Below are positions 20,023 through 32,000 of a stretch of DNA of 64,000 bases, in pieces. This stretch comes from Pelomyxa schiedti (lineage: Eukaryota > Evosea > Pelobiontida > Pelomyxidae): the NCBI GenBank assembly GCA_020536535.1, contig JAHLWZ010000222.1, positions 1 through 64,000 of the forward strand, written 5' to 3'. The notes under the pieces are model-generated. The model ran no database searches, was not told the DNA's origin, and saw only the letters and a list, made by a program, of their open reading frames with translations. The stretch's first letter is position 1, and every line of letters begins with the position of its first letter. A program made the position numbers and the translations under genes.

Positions 20023-21588
20023 ATGGGGATTTGGTGGCCGATGGGGCGTTTCGTTTTGGCGGCGTGGGTGCTCGCCGCCTTGTACCTTACGTCATACACA
20101 ACTGCACAGTCCGACTCGGTCTCCAAATCTATTTCCAAGTCCACATCCATCTCACTGTCCTCTTCTGTTTCTTCCTCTTGGTATTGCTATTCCTACTTTT
20201 TAACTAAAAGTATGGTGTCATTTATGAATACTACAGGACAGAGCCTGAGTGCAAAGATAATGTCGAGTGCTTTTCTACTGCTAGTAAGTGTGACTACGAC
20301 AGCATGAAAGTTAATACACCCGCCTGTAATATGACGAAGCGCAAATGTTGTCCAAGAGGTCAGTGGTGCGTGGATGAGTTGTGCGCAAAAAGCAGCGAAG
20401 TAATTTCTTTTTTCCCTTAAAATCTTACTAACCTTTTTGCATTCAGGGTATGGAATGTGATGCCAACAAGACTTGCCTCCCTGATGGTACTGGCACACGT
20501 ATGACAACGTGTCACAAGGGGAAGTGCAGAACCCTTGTAAATGCTGGAGATGATTGTAGTGGTGACTACCTATGCTTTGGTAATTTAGTGTGTGAGGATG
20601 GAAAATGTGTTGGCAGGAAGGTCGGCGAGAATTGCACTGCTCCTTCCTCTGATGATCTCATGTTCCCTTGGAGGAGTATTGGAATGTCCTGTGAGTGGGG
20701 AGCTTTTTGCAACAAAGCTACCAAATTATGTACTGCATTCTTGACTGAAAACGCCACGTGTGCCCTTGGTGCAGGACAGTTGCCTTGTGGTACGGACATG
20801 CAATGTGATATGTCAACTCGCAAATGCACTAAGATTTTTACAAAGCCAGTGGGCAGTGTCTGCATTGCTGGCGTAGGCGCCCTGCTCACTTTTCACATTT
20901 CTCATTATTGTTTCAGGTAGCCCAAGGAGATGTTTTATGTGTTCCAGGAACAAGGTGTCTCAATGGCAAGTGCTCTGTGTATAACGGCTCAGTTGTACAA
21001 ATTGTGCCCCATCTTTTTCTTTCCATCTTATTTCCGAATTAAAACCTTTTAAGGAATGCAAAAACGACGACCAGTGCGATGGCGCCAATACCTGTGAATG
21101 TGATCCATACACTGGGAAGCATTACTGCACCGTCCAGAGGCAGTATGTGTGCCTCCCAGAAACCGCAAAGATGTTTGCCTGCTTTGCTGAGCATCAGTGC
21201 CCGAGTGCCTATATGTCCTTTTCGCAAAAGAGTTGCACGAGGAAGAACTGCCTAGACCAGCAGAATGATGCGTGTGTACTACACAATCAAGCACTTAATA
21301 AATAAAACAACCACTGGGTTCCGGATCGAATTCACATTCACACAAATGCACTCACTTCCCAACAGGTATGCCTGTAACCTATGCAACTACGATGCACCCT
21401 ACTACGGCGACTGTGTATCACAGCCCGCAAAAATCCACTACTGTGATGTACTAGAAACATGGCAGAGTTTGGCCATTGTTGGTGGTGTGGCTGGTACTAC
21501 ACTCCTTGCTATTGTGGTCATTGGCTCTGCTTGCTTGATAACTCGCTACAGAGCAAAGAAGAAGAACTATGACCAGTTTAGAGACTAA
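20023..21588 (+). CDS. Cys-rich type I membrane protein
   Basis: Starts at ATG 20023 with a clear signal peptide (WPMGRFVLAAWVLAALYL) followed by a Ser-rich linker. The ectodomain, over about six exons, is built of ~40-residue Cys-rich modules such as 'CHKGKCRTLVNAGDDC', 'CFGNLVCEDGKCVGRKVGENC' and 'CGTDMQCDMSTRKC'. It has Asn-X-Ser/Thr sites and a dicysteine 'KCCPRG'. A single membrane helix (~21465-21545) and a short basic cytosolic tail (RYRAKKKNYDQFRD) end the protein at 21588. Cys-spacing of this sort is common in surface proteins of amoebae. Its ligand is unknown. It is divergent from the GET2-like gene with ~210 bp between. Confidence 0.7.
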
Positions 21589-21853
21589 GAAAACCCAATA
21601 AAAAACTATAATAGAAACTTTATAAGGGAACAAAAACAAATTCGTTGTTTTAGAAGGCTGCCTATACCAACTCGATTATCGCTTCCGTGGTTCTTTTGTG
21701 GCTTCCAGTCCTTTGAAGAAAGGAAGGAATTAAAAAGAAGACCTGCAACTGCACCTTCCAGAAAAAAAGACGGTGAAGGTAATCAAAACCAGATCTTTTT
21801 GAAAATTCAAAAGAACAACGTGCGTGGTGGGGGCGAGGTAGATCGGGTTTACG

Positions 21854-22974
21854 ATGTCGGACAAACGCTACAATGTGTTTCCGACTCGAATGCACGTAAC
21901 AATTTACCGTGTTGTGAGTGTGCCTTGACAGCGTCTCGGTTTTCTTTCTTTTGCTTTTTTTTTTTGTTACTGTGGTCGTTGTACTGCTGTTTGGTGGAGT
22001 TTTTTTTCTGACTGCAGTAGGGCCCTTTCGTCGTACAAAATACGACTAAAAGGTGCCGAGAAAGGGCACTCTTTGTTGAAGAAGAAAAGTGATGCCTTGA
22101 CTGCTAAATTCCGAGCTATTCTGACACAAATTATCGACGTATCCCCCTTTCGTTAACGAAAATCTTCTTAAGCATTTCCACAGCAAAAAGAGCAGATGGG
22201 CTCCTTTATCAAAGCAGCTTCATTCACACTTTCCCAAGCCAAATATGCTGCTGGTGACATCTCGTATGTTGGGTGTTGTTGAGGCAAAAAACGGTAACCT
22301 GGTTCCAGGCAAACTGTTGTGGAAAATGTGAAACAAGCCACATTCAAAGTGAGATTGACACAAGAAAACATTGCTGGTGTACGACTACCTGTTTTCCAGG
22401 CAATTCACCCACAGGAAGGGCTGGGTACGCGCCAAGTTATATTTATGTGGTTCTCACGTGATATCTAGCTCAGGACCTTACCGGGCTGGGCAAGGGTGGT
22501 TCCAAGGTCAATGTCGCCCGCAGTGCTTACGTCAAGTCTTTGAAAGCCATCGTTCAGTTGGCCTCTTTGCAAGTATGTCTCGCCCAACGCTCTTTTTCCC
22601 AATGTAACAGTCTTCTTTCAGACAGCTTTCCTAACACTTGATGCTGTCATTAAAGTCACAAACCGAAGAGTAAATGCACTCCAGTATGTCGTTATACCTC
22701 GCATTGAGGGGACAATCCACTACATCAATGGCGAACTTGACGAGAGAGACAGAGAAGAATTCTTCAGGTAAGAAGAACTTGTTAAAACTTTCACTGTAGT
22801 AACTCTTTCTTTCCCAGACTGAAGAAGGTCAAGAACAAGAAGAAGCGTGATATCGCCAAGCGCGCCTCCGAACTCAAAAGCGTTGGTGTTGAGCTCGATG
22901 ACGACGGCAAGATTACAACTGCAGTGAAAAACTTGGTGGATAATCAGGAGGAAGAGGATAACATACTGTTTTGA
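21854..22974 (+). CDS. ATP6V1D: V-type ATPase subunit D
   Basis: Central-stalk subunit of the V1 sector, which couples ATP hydrolysis to proton pumping. Exon 1 from ATG 21854 reads '[19 protein letters not shown]'; later exons give '[20 protein letters not shown]', '[11 protein letters not shown]', the conserved middle helices, then '[18 protein letters not shown]' and '[20 protein letters not shown]', as in other subunit D proteins. The C-terminal ~55 residues are a Lys-rich then acidic tail ending NILF. The first intron's exact borders are unclear. Intron positions are otherwise conventional. Confidence 0.94.
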
Positions 22975-23036
22975 AAAAATAAAATCTGTTTACTTTCTCT
23001 TGTTTTCGTTCAAAACTTAGTGGGTGTAGTGTTGGT

Positions 23037-25227
23037 TCAGCCCTTTATTACTGCTATTGGTCTTAATTTGAAGCACTTGGAACTAATTCCTGCTGCGTGG
23101 CATGTATCCACAACAGCAGTAACATCTTTGTAGGATTCGGGTGCCTTTTTGTTTCGTTGATGGATGAACGAGCAAGGTGAATAAATACCTCTTCCATAAC
23201 CAATTTAGGTGATGCCACTCGAATACTGATTCCTTGGGAAGCTAGCTTGGCCAATACATCTTTGTAGTCTAAGTTGTTCCTGTTGCGTGTGAATCACAGA
23301 AGAATGAAATTGGATATCATAAAATCTGACGCGAAAATAACCTGCTCTTATTTCTTGACAGTGCTCTCCCAGCGCCATGGCATGTGCTTCCCCAGCATTC
23401 ACTCATTCCTCTCTCAGTCCCTGTGAGAACGTAACTACATGTTCCCATAGTCCCGCCAATCAGAACTGGTTGCCCCGTAAATTGGTAGTCCACTGGAATA
23501 AGTGGATGATGCGGAGGGAATGCGCGTGTAGAACCCTTTCTGTGAACTAAAAGGCGATGAGGTCGACCATCTACAAGATGCTCCTCTACTTTCGCTATGT
23601 TGTGTGATACATCATACACAAGATGCATGTCTAAGTCATCTGGTGACATCTCAAACTGTTTTGCAAATGCCTAGGTACAAAGTAAGGCAAATCAACCATA
23701 AAGTACAGGTTTTTACCTGCCTAACCAAAAAGGTCATTGACTGACGATTTACAAAGGCATAGTTCGCTGCGGCGGCCATTCCGTCAAGATACCATTTACC
23801 TTCCTCAGAAGATATTCTCGCACATGCAAGCTATATTAGGTCAATTGAGAAATACATGGAAACAATAAACCTGGCGGTCATTAATGTGTATATTTTGTAC
23901 AGCCATTGCCTTCTCCATTACCTGTAAGGCATCCGTAGCAACTTGATGCCCAAGGCCTCTGCTACCACTATGAATAAAAACACACACCTGATAACTGAGT
24001 GGGAATTGACAATTGGGGTTTCATGACACACTTGATTTTTTTGATCAATTCCCATTTTGGAGGCTGCAAATTTATCATATATCTCTTCCACTACTTGGAC
24101 TTCGATGTAGTGATTACCTGCCCCAAGTGTCCCGAGCTAGTTATTATTATGCGAAAAATTTGTGGAGGGATTATGTGTACCTGAGGAAGTCCACGTTTAC
24201 GGGCACGTGAACTCACTTTGGCGGGATCTGCGTTTAACATTCGCCCATACTCCTCGCAATGCTCTTTATCCTCTGCCCAGGCATATCCCTCTCTCAGTGA
24301 CCAGTCAATTCCAAGCTCCTTTATGGGGAAAATTAGTACTGACTTGAAACATACTTACACACCAAGGCGGCATCTAGGTCCCCTAAAGTGGTGGGAATTA
24401 CACCTTGCGAGCCAACTCCTACTGGTATATGGTCAAACAGAGACTGTGCCAATTGCTCTTTCACAGGGAGTACATCTTTCAAAGTCAGGTTTGTTCTAAT
24501 CAGTCGGACTCCACAGTTTATATCAAAACCCACACCCCCTAGGTGTTTCTTAACAAAGCAAAGGTTTGGACGAGTAACCACACCAGGGGATACAACGGAG
24601 AGCGGATCGTCCATATCAAAAGCAGCCACATTCCCAATAGCAAATCCATACCTTTTTTTTTTTGTTTGTTTGTTAGTTATTAGACTGCATGCAAAATATG
24701 TACAGCAATAAAGAAGGTATTATATATATATATACCCAGAATGTATATCAGGCATTCCAATAGAGTGCTTAACAATACCAGGAAGACTAGCCACATTTGC
24801 AACCTGCTTAACCTAAAGACATGACCACAAGTAAGATACATAACCCGGTCAGACAACCAATAAATACAACACAACATGGAAAGTTGCACGTGATATATGT
24901 GTAGCACTTACAGCAGGAAGAAACCCCGCGAATCCAGGATGTGCACAATGGTGTTCCAGCTCCTCAAATACCAATCTCCTCAGTGCCTCATTTACAAAGA
25001 ATTTCCCCTCCACCTTGTGCCTAGTTAGACTCAACATCCAAATTGAAAAAGGGGAAAAAGGGCAGCAGCAGCGCAACCCTCGAATTCGAGGTGGAAAGAA
25101 AGAAAAAACCCCATACCCTCATGTCGGGCACGAAACCCTTTCTTATTGCGTACTGGACATCCCCTGTTTGCTCAATGAACCTCACTTGTTGATCAAACCT
25201 GGCTGCACTCATCACCACCTCGTGCAA
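23037..25227 (-). CDS. RTCB: RNA-splicing ligase RtcB
   Basis: GTP-dependent tRNA ligase joining 3'-phosphate (or cyclic phosphate) and 5'-OH ends in tRNA splicing. The N-terminal part ('[11 protein letters not shown]', '[21 protein letters not shown]') matches the eukaryotic family. The Mn/guanylate-site blocks '[21 protein letters not shown]', '[13 protein letters not shown]', 'LGAGNHYVEVQ', '[12 protein letters not shown]' and '[11 protein letters not shown]' all appear, with the metal-binding Asp/Cys/His residues intact. The C-terminus contains '[17 protein letters not shown]', the GMP-linkage region '[12 protein letters not shown]', and ends PIAVIKG. At least eight introns interrupt it. 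The start is ATG 25227, or an internal Met five codons later. It diverges from the PDI-like gene with ~80 bp between. Confidence 0.95.
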
Positions 25228-25305
25228 TTTCCAGATTCGAAACAGGGGAAAAATAAATCAGACGGAACAAGTCGACTTGGGCTTCTTCGGTCGGGGCTGA
25301 TCGGC

Positions 25306-27266
25306 ATGGTGTTGGCGTTTGCAGTTGCATTAGCGGTGGTGATAGTGTTAGCACCTGCGTGTTTTGTGGTTGATGCCTCTCGGTCGGTGCCTATCACCAC
25401 CCTGACCCCTCCCATAATTGAAGAAGTGCTGACGAAGGGCGATTACAACCTCCACGTCGTGTTGTTCACGTTACTTTGTAATCTTACTCCCTGAGTCATA
25501 CAAAAAAAAAAGTAGTCTAATACTAGGCTTATTTATCTTCACTTCAATAACCTGAAACAAACCATTCCTTGCCAGATAGACGATCATGTTCAGAGTGTGA
25601 GGAGATGTACACTCAGTTCCAGCGTGCACGTGGATTGTTGGGAATGGCCGATCCACCAGTGGATATGCATATATTTGATGGTTTGGCTGAGGGAGCTGCA
25701 GTTGTGTCAGCGAAGTACAATATTGCTTCCTTCCCTGTGATAAAGGGATATGTGTCTGGATTAGAAGTATTCACTTATAATGGACCTATCACGGGTAACG
25801 TGCACTGTTATGTCTTTAGGATTTGAACTGAACAAACGAAGCTGATGCTATAGCAAGTTTCATTTTGTCTATGAATGGACCGGCAGCAAAAGAGATCAAC
25901 TCTGTTAAGACACTGAAAAAACTTATCGCAGAAAAGGCCTGCATCTTGCTGTTTAGATCGTTTGATAACAACAAATATAGGATAAAGTGTTTACTGTGGG
26001 AATTTTCGAGGCAGAAGCAAACAGTGCAGGCTTTTTATTAGCTGCACAGACACTGCGCAAACTTTATTCATTTTACATAATCAAGGACCCCCAGTAGGCT
26101 TGAATACACCCTTCCCAACTGTAACCTCAATTTACTAGATTGATTTCTAAACTAGTTTCTGAAGAGCAGTACCCACCTCAAGGAATTATTACATACCGTC
26201 ATTATGCTTCAGACACTCCATTCGAAGTTTTTAAACTGGATGTTCAAAATGTACAACAAATTTCTGCCTTTGTTCGTGGAACAAGTCTTCCCCTTGCCTC
26301 AGTATATGAGGTCGGTTTGTTCTTCTAGTTTTCTCTGACCCTGTTGTAGCCATCGATCGAACGCTGGTATTCTGAAATGCCAAGATTTACAGTCTATACC
26401 ACCGTTTCAAATTCGAAATCGGTGGAACTGCTATTATCCCAAATGCGCGAAGTCGCGCAACAGTTTGTTGGACAACTGGCATTTGTAATCATGGATAAAA
26501 GTGTGAGTGAATACACTCAATTCAAATTTGCCTCAAAGGCGCCTGTGATGAGCATTGTCGATACGAAAAACCATCTTCTCTATAAACCAGAATCCCCTGC
26601 ATTTTCTGTAGATTCTGCCACCGCCTATGCTTCTAAATATGTTCAAGGCCACCTTCAGAGGTTTAAACTTTTTATTTTGTGAATTACAAGTCTGACTTTC
26701 CTTTTCACGCAGGTACATCCAATCTGAACCAATTCCTGCAAGAAAGAACCTGGTAATTCAGGATATCGTGGCACTGAACTACAAAGAAGAGGTGCTTGAG
26801 GCACCTGAAGACATACTGATACAAGTTTCATCTGCATTTTTCCCTTCTATTCCAACTTAAAAAGGGTCATTTATAGATTTACTATCCAGATTGCATTCCA
26901 TGCCAAAAGTTCCTACCCACTTTCATACAGCTCGCAAATAGTAGTGTTCTCGTTAATATTCGTCTCCCTAATTTCACCTTACAGGACTATCTCCTCTGCG
27001 GCAGACATTGAAAATTGCACAATACAACTCTGTAGAGAATGAACCCCAACCAGGATATAAAGTAACTGGGTTCCCAACAATTTGTATCATCAGGGCAGAT
27101 AATAAAGAACACAGTAAGTATTATTCCACCACCAAAGATCATTCATGATACTAACTGCTCCCTCCATTTTTGTCTAGTCACATACAGTGGCCCCCCTGAT
27201 GTTGACACCTTGGAGCAATGGGTGCTCTCTTCCATTTTCCATAAACCACCTAAACCTGAACTATGA
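25306..27266 (+). CDS. Protein disulfide isomerase-like (thioredoxin domains)
   Basis: Starts at ATG 25306 with a long hydrophobic signal sequence (VLAFAVALAVVIVLAPACFVV). The first domain has a thioredoxin-type active site C-S-E-C ('DRRSCSECEEMYTQF') and the cis-Pro loop 'IASFPVIKGYV'. Middle exons resemble inactive b/b'-type thioredoxin folds, and the last exon has 'GYKVTGFPTICIIRADN', another thioredoxin cis-Pro strand without a CxxC. The order a-b-b'-like suggests a lumenal PDI relative with one active site. No KDEL is seen at the end (PPKPEL). Exon joints in 25800-27100 are only partly resolved. It converges on the VP39-like gene. Confidence 0.6.
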
Positions 27267-27312
27267 GTCCCAAAAAAAACGACCCAAGCAAACTTTTTTT
27301 TGCCAAATTACT

Positions 27313-28888
27313 TTAGATTGGTGAGCCCAGAAACTTAGATATTGTTGTTGAAAGGCTTCTTATTGCTTCGATGAGTGCTGCTGGAAGTGGGGGTTTTATA
27401 ATTCTAGGCCATGCTGGAATTACTTGTCTGACTGTTGAAAATGCAGTGGAACTTGGAGTTGAGATTATCCCAGTGCAGGGTACTGAAGCTTGTATGTCAG
27501 AATCTTTGGCCTCTTCTGTGGCACTTGGCGGTTTGACAACAAAGCATGTTGTGGCTTGTATGTACGGTATAGCATGCACACTTTGTAAGTAGGTCTGTAG
27601 GACATGAAGTTCGGAGCAGCAGTCGTAACAGTGATCCATGCCAGGCAAGGGAAGTACTTCACTTTCAAAGAATGTTGTTCGGGTAACAGTATTGAAGTGG
27701 TACATGACATCGCTATACCATCCATGATTGTATTCCAACTTAGGAAAAGGGGTATCCCCTTCAGGTCTTGTGATAATCAGTCTGCTTTCAGAGCTTGTGC
27801 GTCCTGCCCACATTTGGAAATGAAGAACGCCATCAAGGTACAAGGTCTTTCCTGGACTGTAAGGAAGCCTGAATTTTAGCATAGAAACACGTGGACGCAT
27901 TGTTTCTATCCAGCCCATTTGCATATTCATCTCTTGTTGTATTTGCGCCTCGGTGGCTGCATTTGGCATCCCCTTGGATATAAACGGTTAGTTTCAAATA
28001 GTAGAACTAGAGACTTACCTCTATCCCTCGTATATCACAGATAAAAATAAAATTCTGCAGTACTGCGTATTGTTGCGCATGTTTGTCAGTGAAAAACTCC
28101 TGGAATATTTTTATCCTATCAGTTTCATGAGCATGGAAATCAGCTGGGTCAAAGAGATGGAACTGTAGTGTTGGAAACAACTCTCCACTCATGAAATTGA
28201 TGTGTGTGCCAGGAGCCGCACCAGCATACACAACAAAGTCACCGGGATTGCAATACTTTGCCAAGAATTCAATTTCACTCAGAATGAGTTTGCGTTGTCC
28301 AAGGTGCATAAGAGTTTTTGCTTCACCACAACGGCGGGCGTAGGTTAGAGCAGGTGTTTTTTCAGATATAATTCTATCACAAGGTTCCAGGCACCGGAAA
28401 GGCCGCATGAAGTTTCTTTTGTTTGCCCAGACCTGCCGCATATGAGGATTTTCATCCCACAAAGACATCATTTCAGTAGAAAGATGTAATGACTGTACAT
28501 CAAATTCCCGATTGAACTGCATGTTAGGTTTATATATGAAATAATGACACAAGTCGGTGACCTTTTCTACGTCCATTTTGCACAATGTACTTCCAAGACA
28601 TCCTTTCCTGAGACTAAGCTCATGTGCGGAATAAGTCATAACTGCATCAGGTCTCACAATGTACACAGGGTGCGTCCCCATTCCGTCGTCTTCTTCGGTA
28701 ATGTTTGTGGAATTGCTATCAAATAACACAGCACCAGTCGAGTTCCCTGCTGCGTTTGAGATTGTATGCTGAAGCCAGCACAACCGAAAGGAAAATTTGC
28801 GTTTTTGCGTCAAACTTGTGATGACAGTGGCAAATCCATACTGTCCTTTTGCGATGAGCTCAATCAACTCCTCACCAGCACCCACCAA
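27313..28888 (-). CDS. VP39-type cap 2'-O-methyltransferase-like protein (5' end open)
   Basis: Two exons (28888-28014 and 27968-27313, GT-AG intron between) encode over 500 residues. The SAM-binding block reads 'FVVYAGAAPGTHINFMS', followed by 'FHLFDPADFH' and 'IKIFQEFFTD'; the second exon gives 'KFRLPYSPGKTLYLDGVL'. These match the poxvirus VP39 / poly(A) polymerase small subunit fold, a cap ribose 2'-O-methyltransferase also seen in other large DNA viruses. An N-terminal ~140-residue extension is present. No in-frame ATG was found near 28888; the frame stays open further upstream, so the first exon or start is unresolved. Introns show it is a genomic gene. Viral origin is inference. Confidence 0.65.
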
Positions 28889-29013
28889 AGCTATGTTTCC
28901 TAAACCAGGTACATTTGGAGTGGCAGAACTGCGAACTCACTCAAAACAAAACCAGTGCAACTGAGGGGGAGCACGGCACCCATGTCCCTTCTGCTATATA
29001 CCCATTTACCAAC

Positions 29014-32000
29014 ATGCAGGCCCCAGTTATGCACAATGCAGTTTTTTTAAAAAAAATCAAAGACAACAAGTTGTCTGCTGGAAGGTCGTTGATGCAGGAG
29101 CAGCCAGCCAACAACAATGGGAATGGAAGCGAAGGGGCGGTGGGTCTTGGTCTGGGGCTTGGCCTGGGGTCCCCGTGCGGAGGGGATTACGGCTTCGGCG
29201 TCGGCCTCCACGACGACGTCGGCGCCCTGTGCGGCGGCCTCACCCCCCTTCCCCTTCCTCTGCCTCTGCTCTACGGCGGCGCCCCTGCCTACCCCCTCCA
29301 CGTCCCCGAGTCCCAGCCCCAGCCCCAGCAAAACAACACCCAACAGCCACCACCCCCACCACCCCCACAACCACAACCACAACAACAAGAACAATCTGCG
29401 CGACCACTACAGCAGGTTCATCAACCGCAGGGATCCGTGTCACCTTCGTCTGCGCAGTTGCAGACGACTACGAGTTGCAGTGCTAGTAGCGGTATGCCAA
29501 ACAACGACCCACGTGGTGGTGCTGGGTCGATGGAGTCTGTTGATAATGGGCAAACTGCGTCGTCTGTGGGTTCTGCTAATACCGGCATAACGCACAGCAA
29601 TGGCGCCATTATGGGAATGGGAATGGGAATGGGAATGGGAATGGGAATGGGAATGGGAATGGGAATGGGAATGGGAATGGGAATGGGAACGGGGGCTGGA
29701 CACCCCAAGGGCAATTCTGAACAGTCACAGGGAAGTGGGGTTGGAATAGGAATGGAATCTGGTGGTGCTGTTGATTCTGACACAACCAGGTTGAATCAAC
29801 TGAGTGGTGCTAATGATGACACTGGAAGTGGGGCTGGTTCCGCGTCTGTTGCTGCTTCTGGTTCTAATTCTACTTGCTCTTCTAGCTACGACTTGACGAG
29901 CAAAATGAGTGGTACCACTGGTTCTGCAGCAATACCTGGAGAAAGCGGGAATGGGGGAGGCAGCAGCAGTGATGGTGACCAGGATGAAGACGATGAAGAG
30001 CTGGACAATATTATGGTTTCTGCAACTGGCTTGGATCAGGTACCTGGTAGATGGTCCTGGAATTCCCAAACACAAGTGTACCTGCCTCAGAACTCACACT
30101 CACGTGGATCTAGGCATACACAGTCTACTGGTCACCGCCACAGGCAACAGCAACCTATTCCCTACTTCTGCAGTCAACCACCTCAAATACAATTCCCTCA
30201 AGGGATCTTTCCTGCACCCTCTTCAGTACCTTGTGTTACTAATACGCGAAAACACACTCAAGGACGCAATTCAATTCAACAGCCACACGGCAGAGGTGCC
30301 ACTTATACTCCACAGCTGGAATCAAACCCCACACAACCGCTGATGACGGCTCCTTCACTTGTTCCTTCTCGTGCTTACTATCCTTCACCACCAACGTTGC
30401 CACACCCTGCTGTCACCAGTCCCCCTCCTCCAATCAGCACGCATGGTGCACAAGTAGGGCCAATTCAACCTATACAACTTCAGACCCAGCCAACACAGTT
30501 ACATGATCCACAATCGCAACAACTTGCCCTTCGTAAACAAGATCTCACTCCGCGTCCCACGCAAGCTGTCAAAGCACAAGATCAATCCCCGCAACTTCCG
30601 CATCCTCCAGGACCAGTTCAATTTCACTACCCCAACTGTCTTCCATATATTTCACCTTGTGTTCCCCAGACTCCCCCATCTCCTCACTCTGACACAGGAC
30701 TGAAGAATATTACTGCTACACTTGTTGGGTAACTTAAAGCATCCTACTACATACCTCTCACATAAAAGCAGATCTGTATTTCCACAGGAGTTTTACGGTT
30801 TTAGTGGACTTGATCTTCCCAAAGAGTTTGGATGCAATGAATTCCCAGTTGTCCACTTCCTGTTACAAAATGCTTGTCCTGCAATTGTATCATCACGTCC
30901 TGCAACTCCTTCTGCAGGTAACTGAGCCTAAGTAATTTTCATTAACAGTCACAAAGGTTCCGATTCCAGTTTTCTTTACTTGTATGATGGAACATGTCCA
31001 AATTATTTGGAAGATGGGTTAAACTGGAAATCAACCAGCAAGATGGCACTGAAGCTTATTGTGTATAACACTGCTACTCATAGGTCTCCATTGTGTCCCC
31101 CTTCCATTTTGATTAATTAGCTTGAAGGTACAAAATAAAGAACCAAAAAGGGGAAGAGGGAGTTCCTGTTATTCGGAGGCAAACTTGGCAGGGTGCTTCA
31201 GATTTATGGAGGAGGTAAGGCATTGTACGCCACCAAGTTGAGGTGAAGTTTATGTTACAACTCTTCCAGACACGAGTATAAGCTCATTGTGTGCAAAACT
31301 TTTTATAATACACAACCTGATGGCAGCTTGTGGCCATTTCAGAATTCAGCTCTACAGAATTTCCCTTGCCTTGTTCACTATTTCCAAAAAACTCACAATA
31401 GTACTATCCTTGCAAGAACAACAACAACCACTGTAACCTACCACAACGCTCTATTCTACTTACATTAGTGGTTCATCATGCACACAGGGAATGGCATTGG
31501 AACGGTGAGTCTAGCCTCACCCTTTGTTCCCCAAAAAAAGCGGCCACGGACCTGCAACTCACCTTGGAACACTTCTGTGCCATTTGATCCGTAAGTGCTT
31601 TTTTTTTTCTATTTTTTTCTTTTTGCCAATCAAACTTCAGTACCCTTACCCCCGTTGTTCCGTCAAGTGCGGTACCACCTCTCCAATCACAGGCTTCAAC
31701 TCCAGTGAGTGGGAACACACACCCCGCCCATTTTTCTATCCCACTTTCTGATGATGATTCCTTTGCCCTCTCTTCTCAGTAGGTTTCCTCCTTTTTTCTT
31801 TTTTCTGGAAGTGATAATCCTTCTTTAGATCAACAGAAACTCCTGAGATTGAAGCCGTTACTCTTCCAGTTACCTATCCTTAACTTTGCAGTATTCTGTA
31901 ACGTGGAAAATAGGTTAAAATGTATGCACCTCTGGCTGGACCGGCTGGGGAATCAACGAGAATTCTTGTGGTAATACCTGATTTTTCTCCACAAGGGACT

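Noticed and set aside
22980-28900. Integrated giant-virus segment around the VP39-like gene
   Set aside because: Neighbours (RtcB, PDI-like, CG-1 gene) are intron-rich cellular genes and no capsid, polymerase or packaging gene is present, so at most one gene could be of viral origin.
29421-29783. Minus-strand Pro-Ile repeat frames
   Set aside because: Complement of the (ATGGGA)13 repeat in the CG-1 gene.
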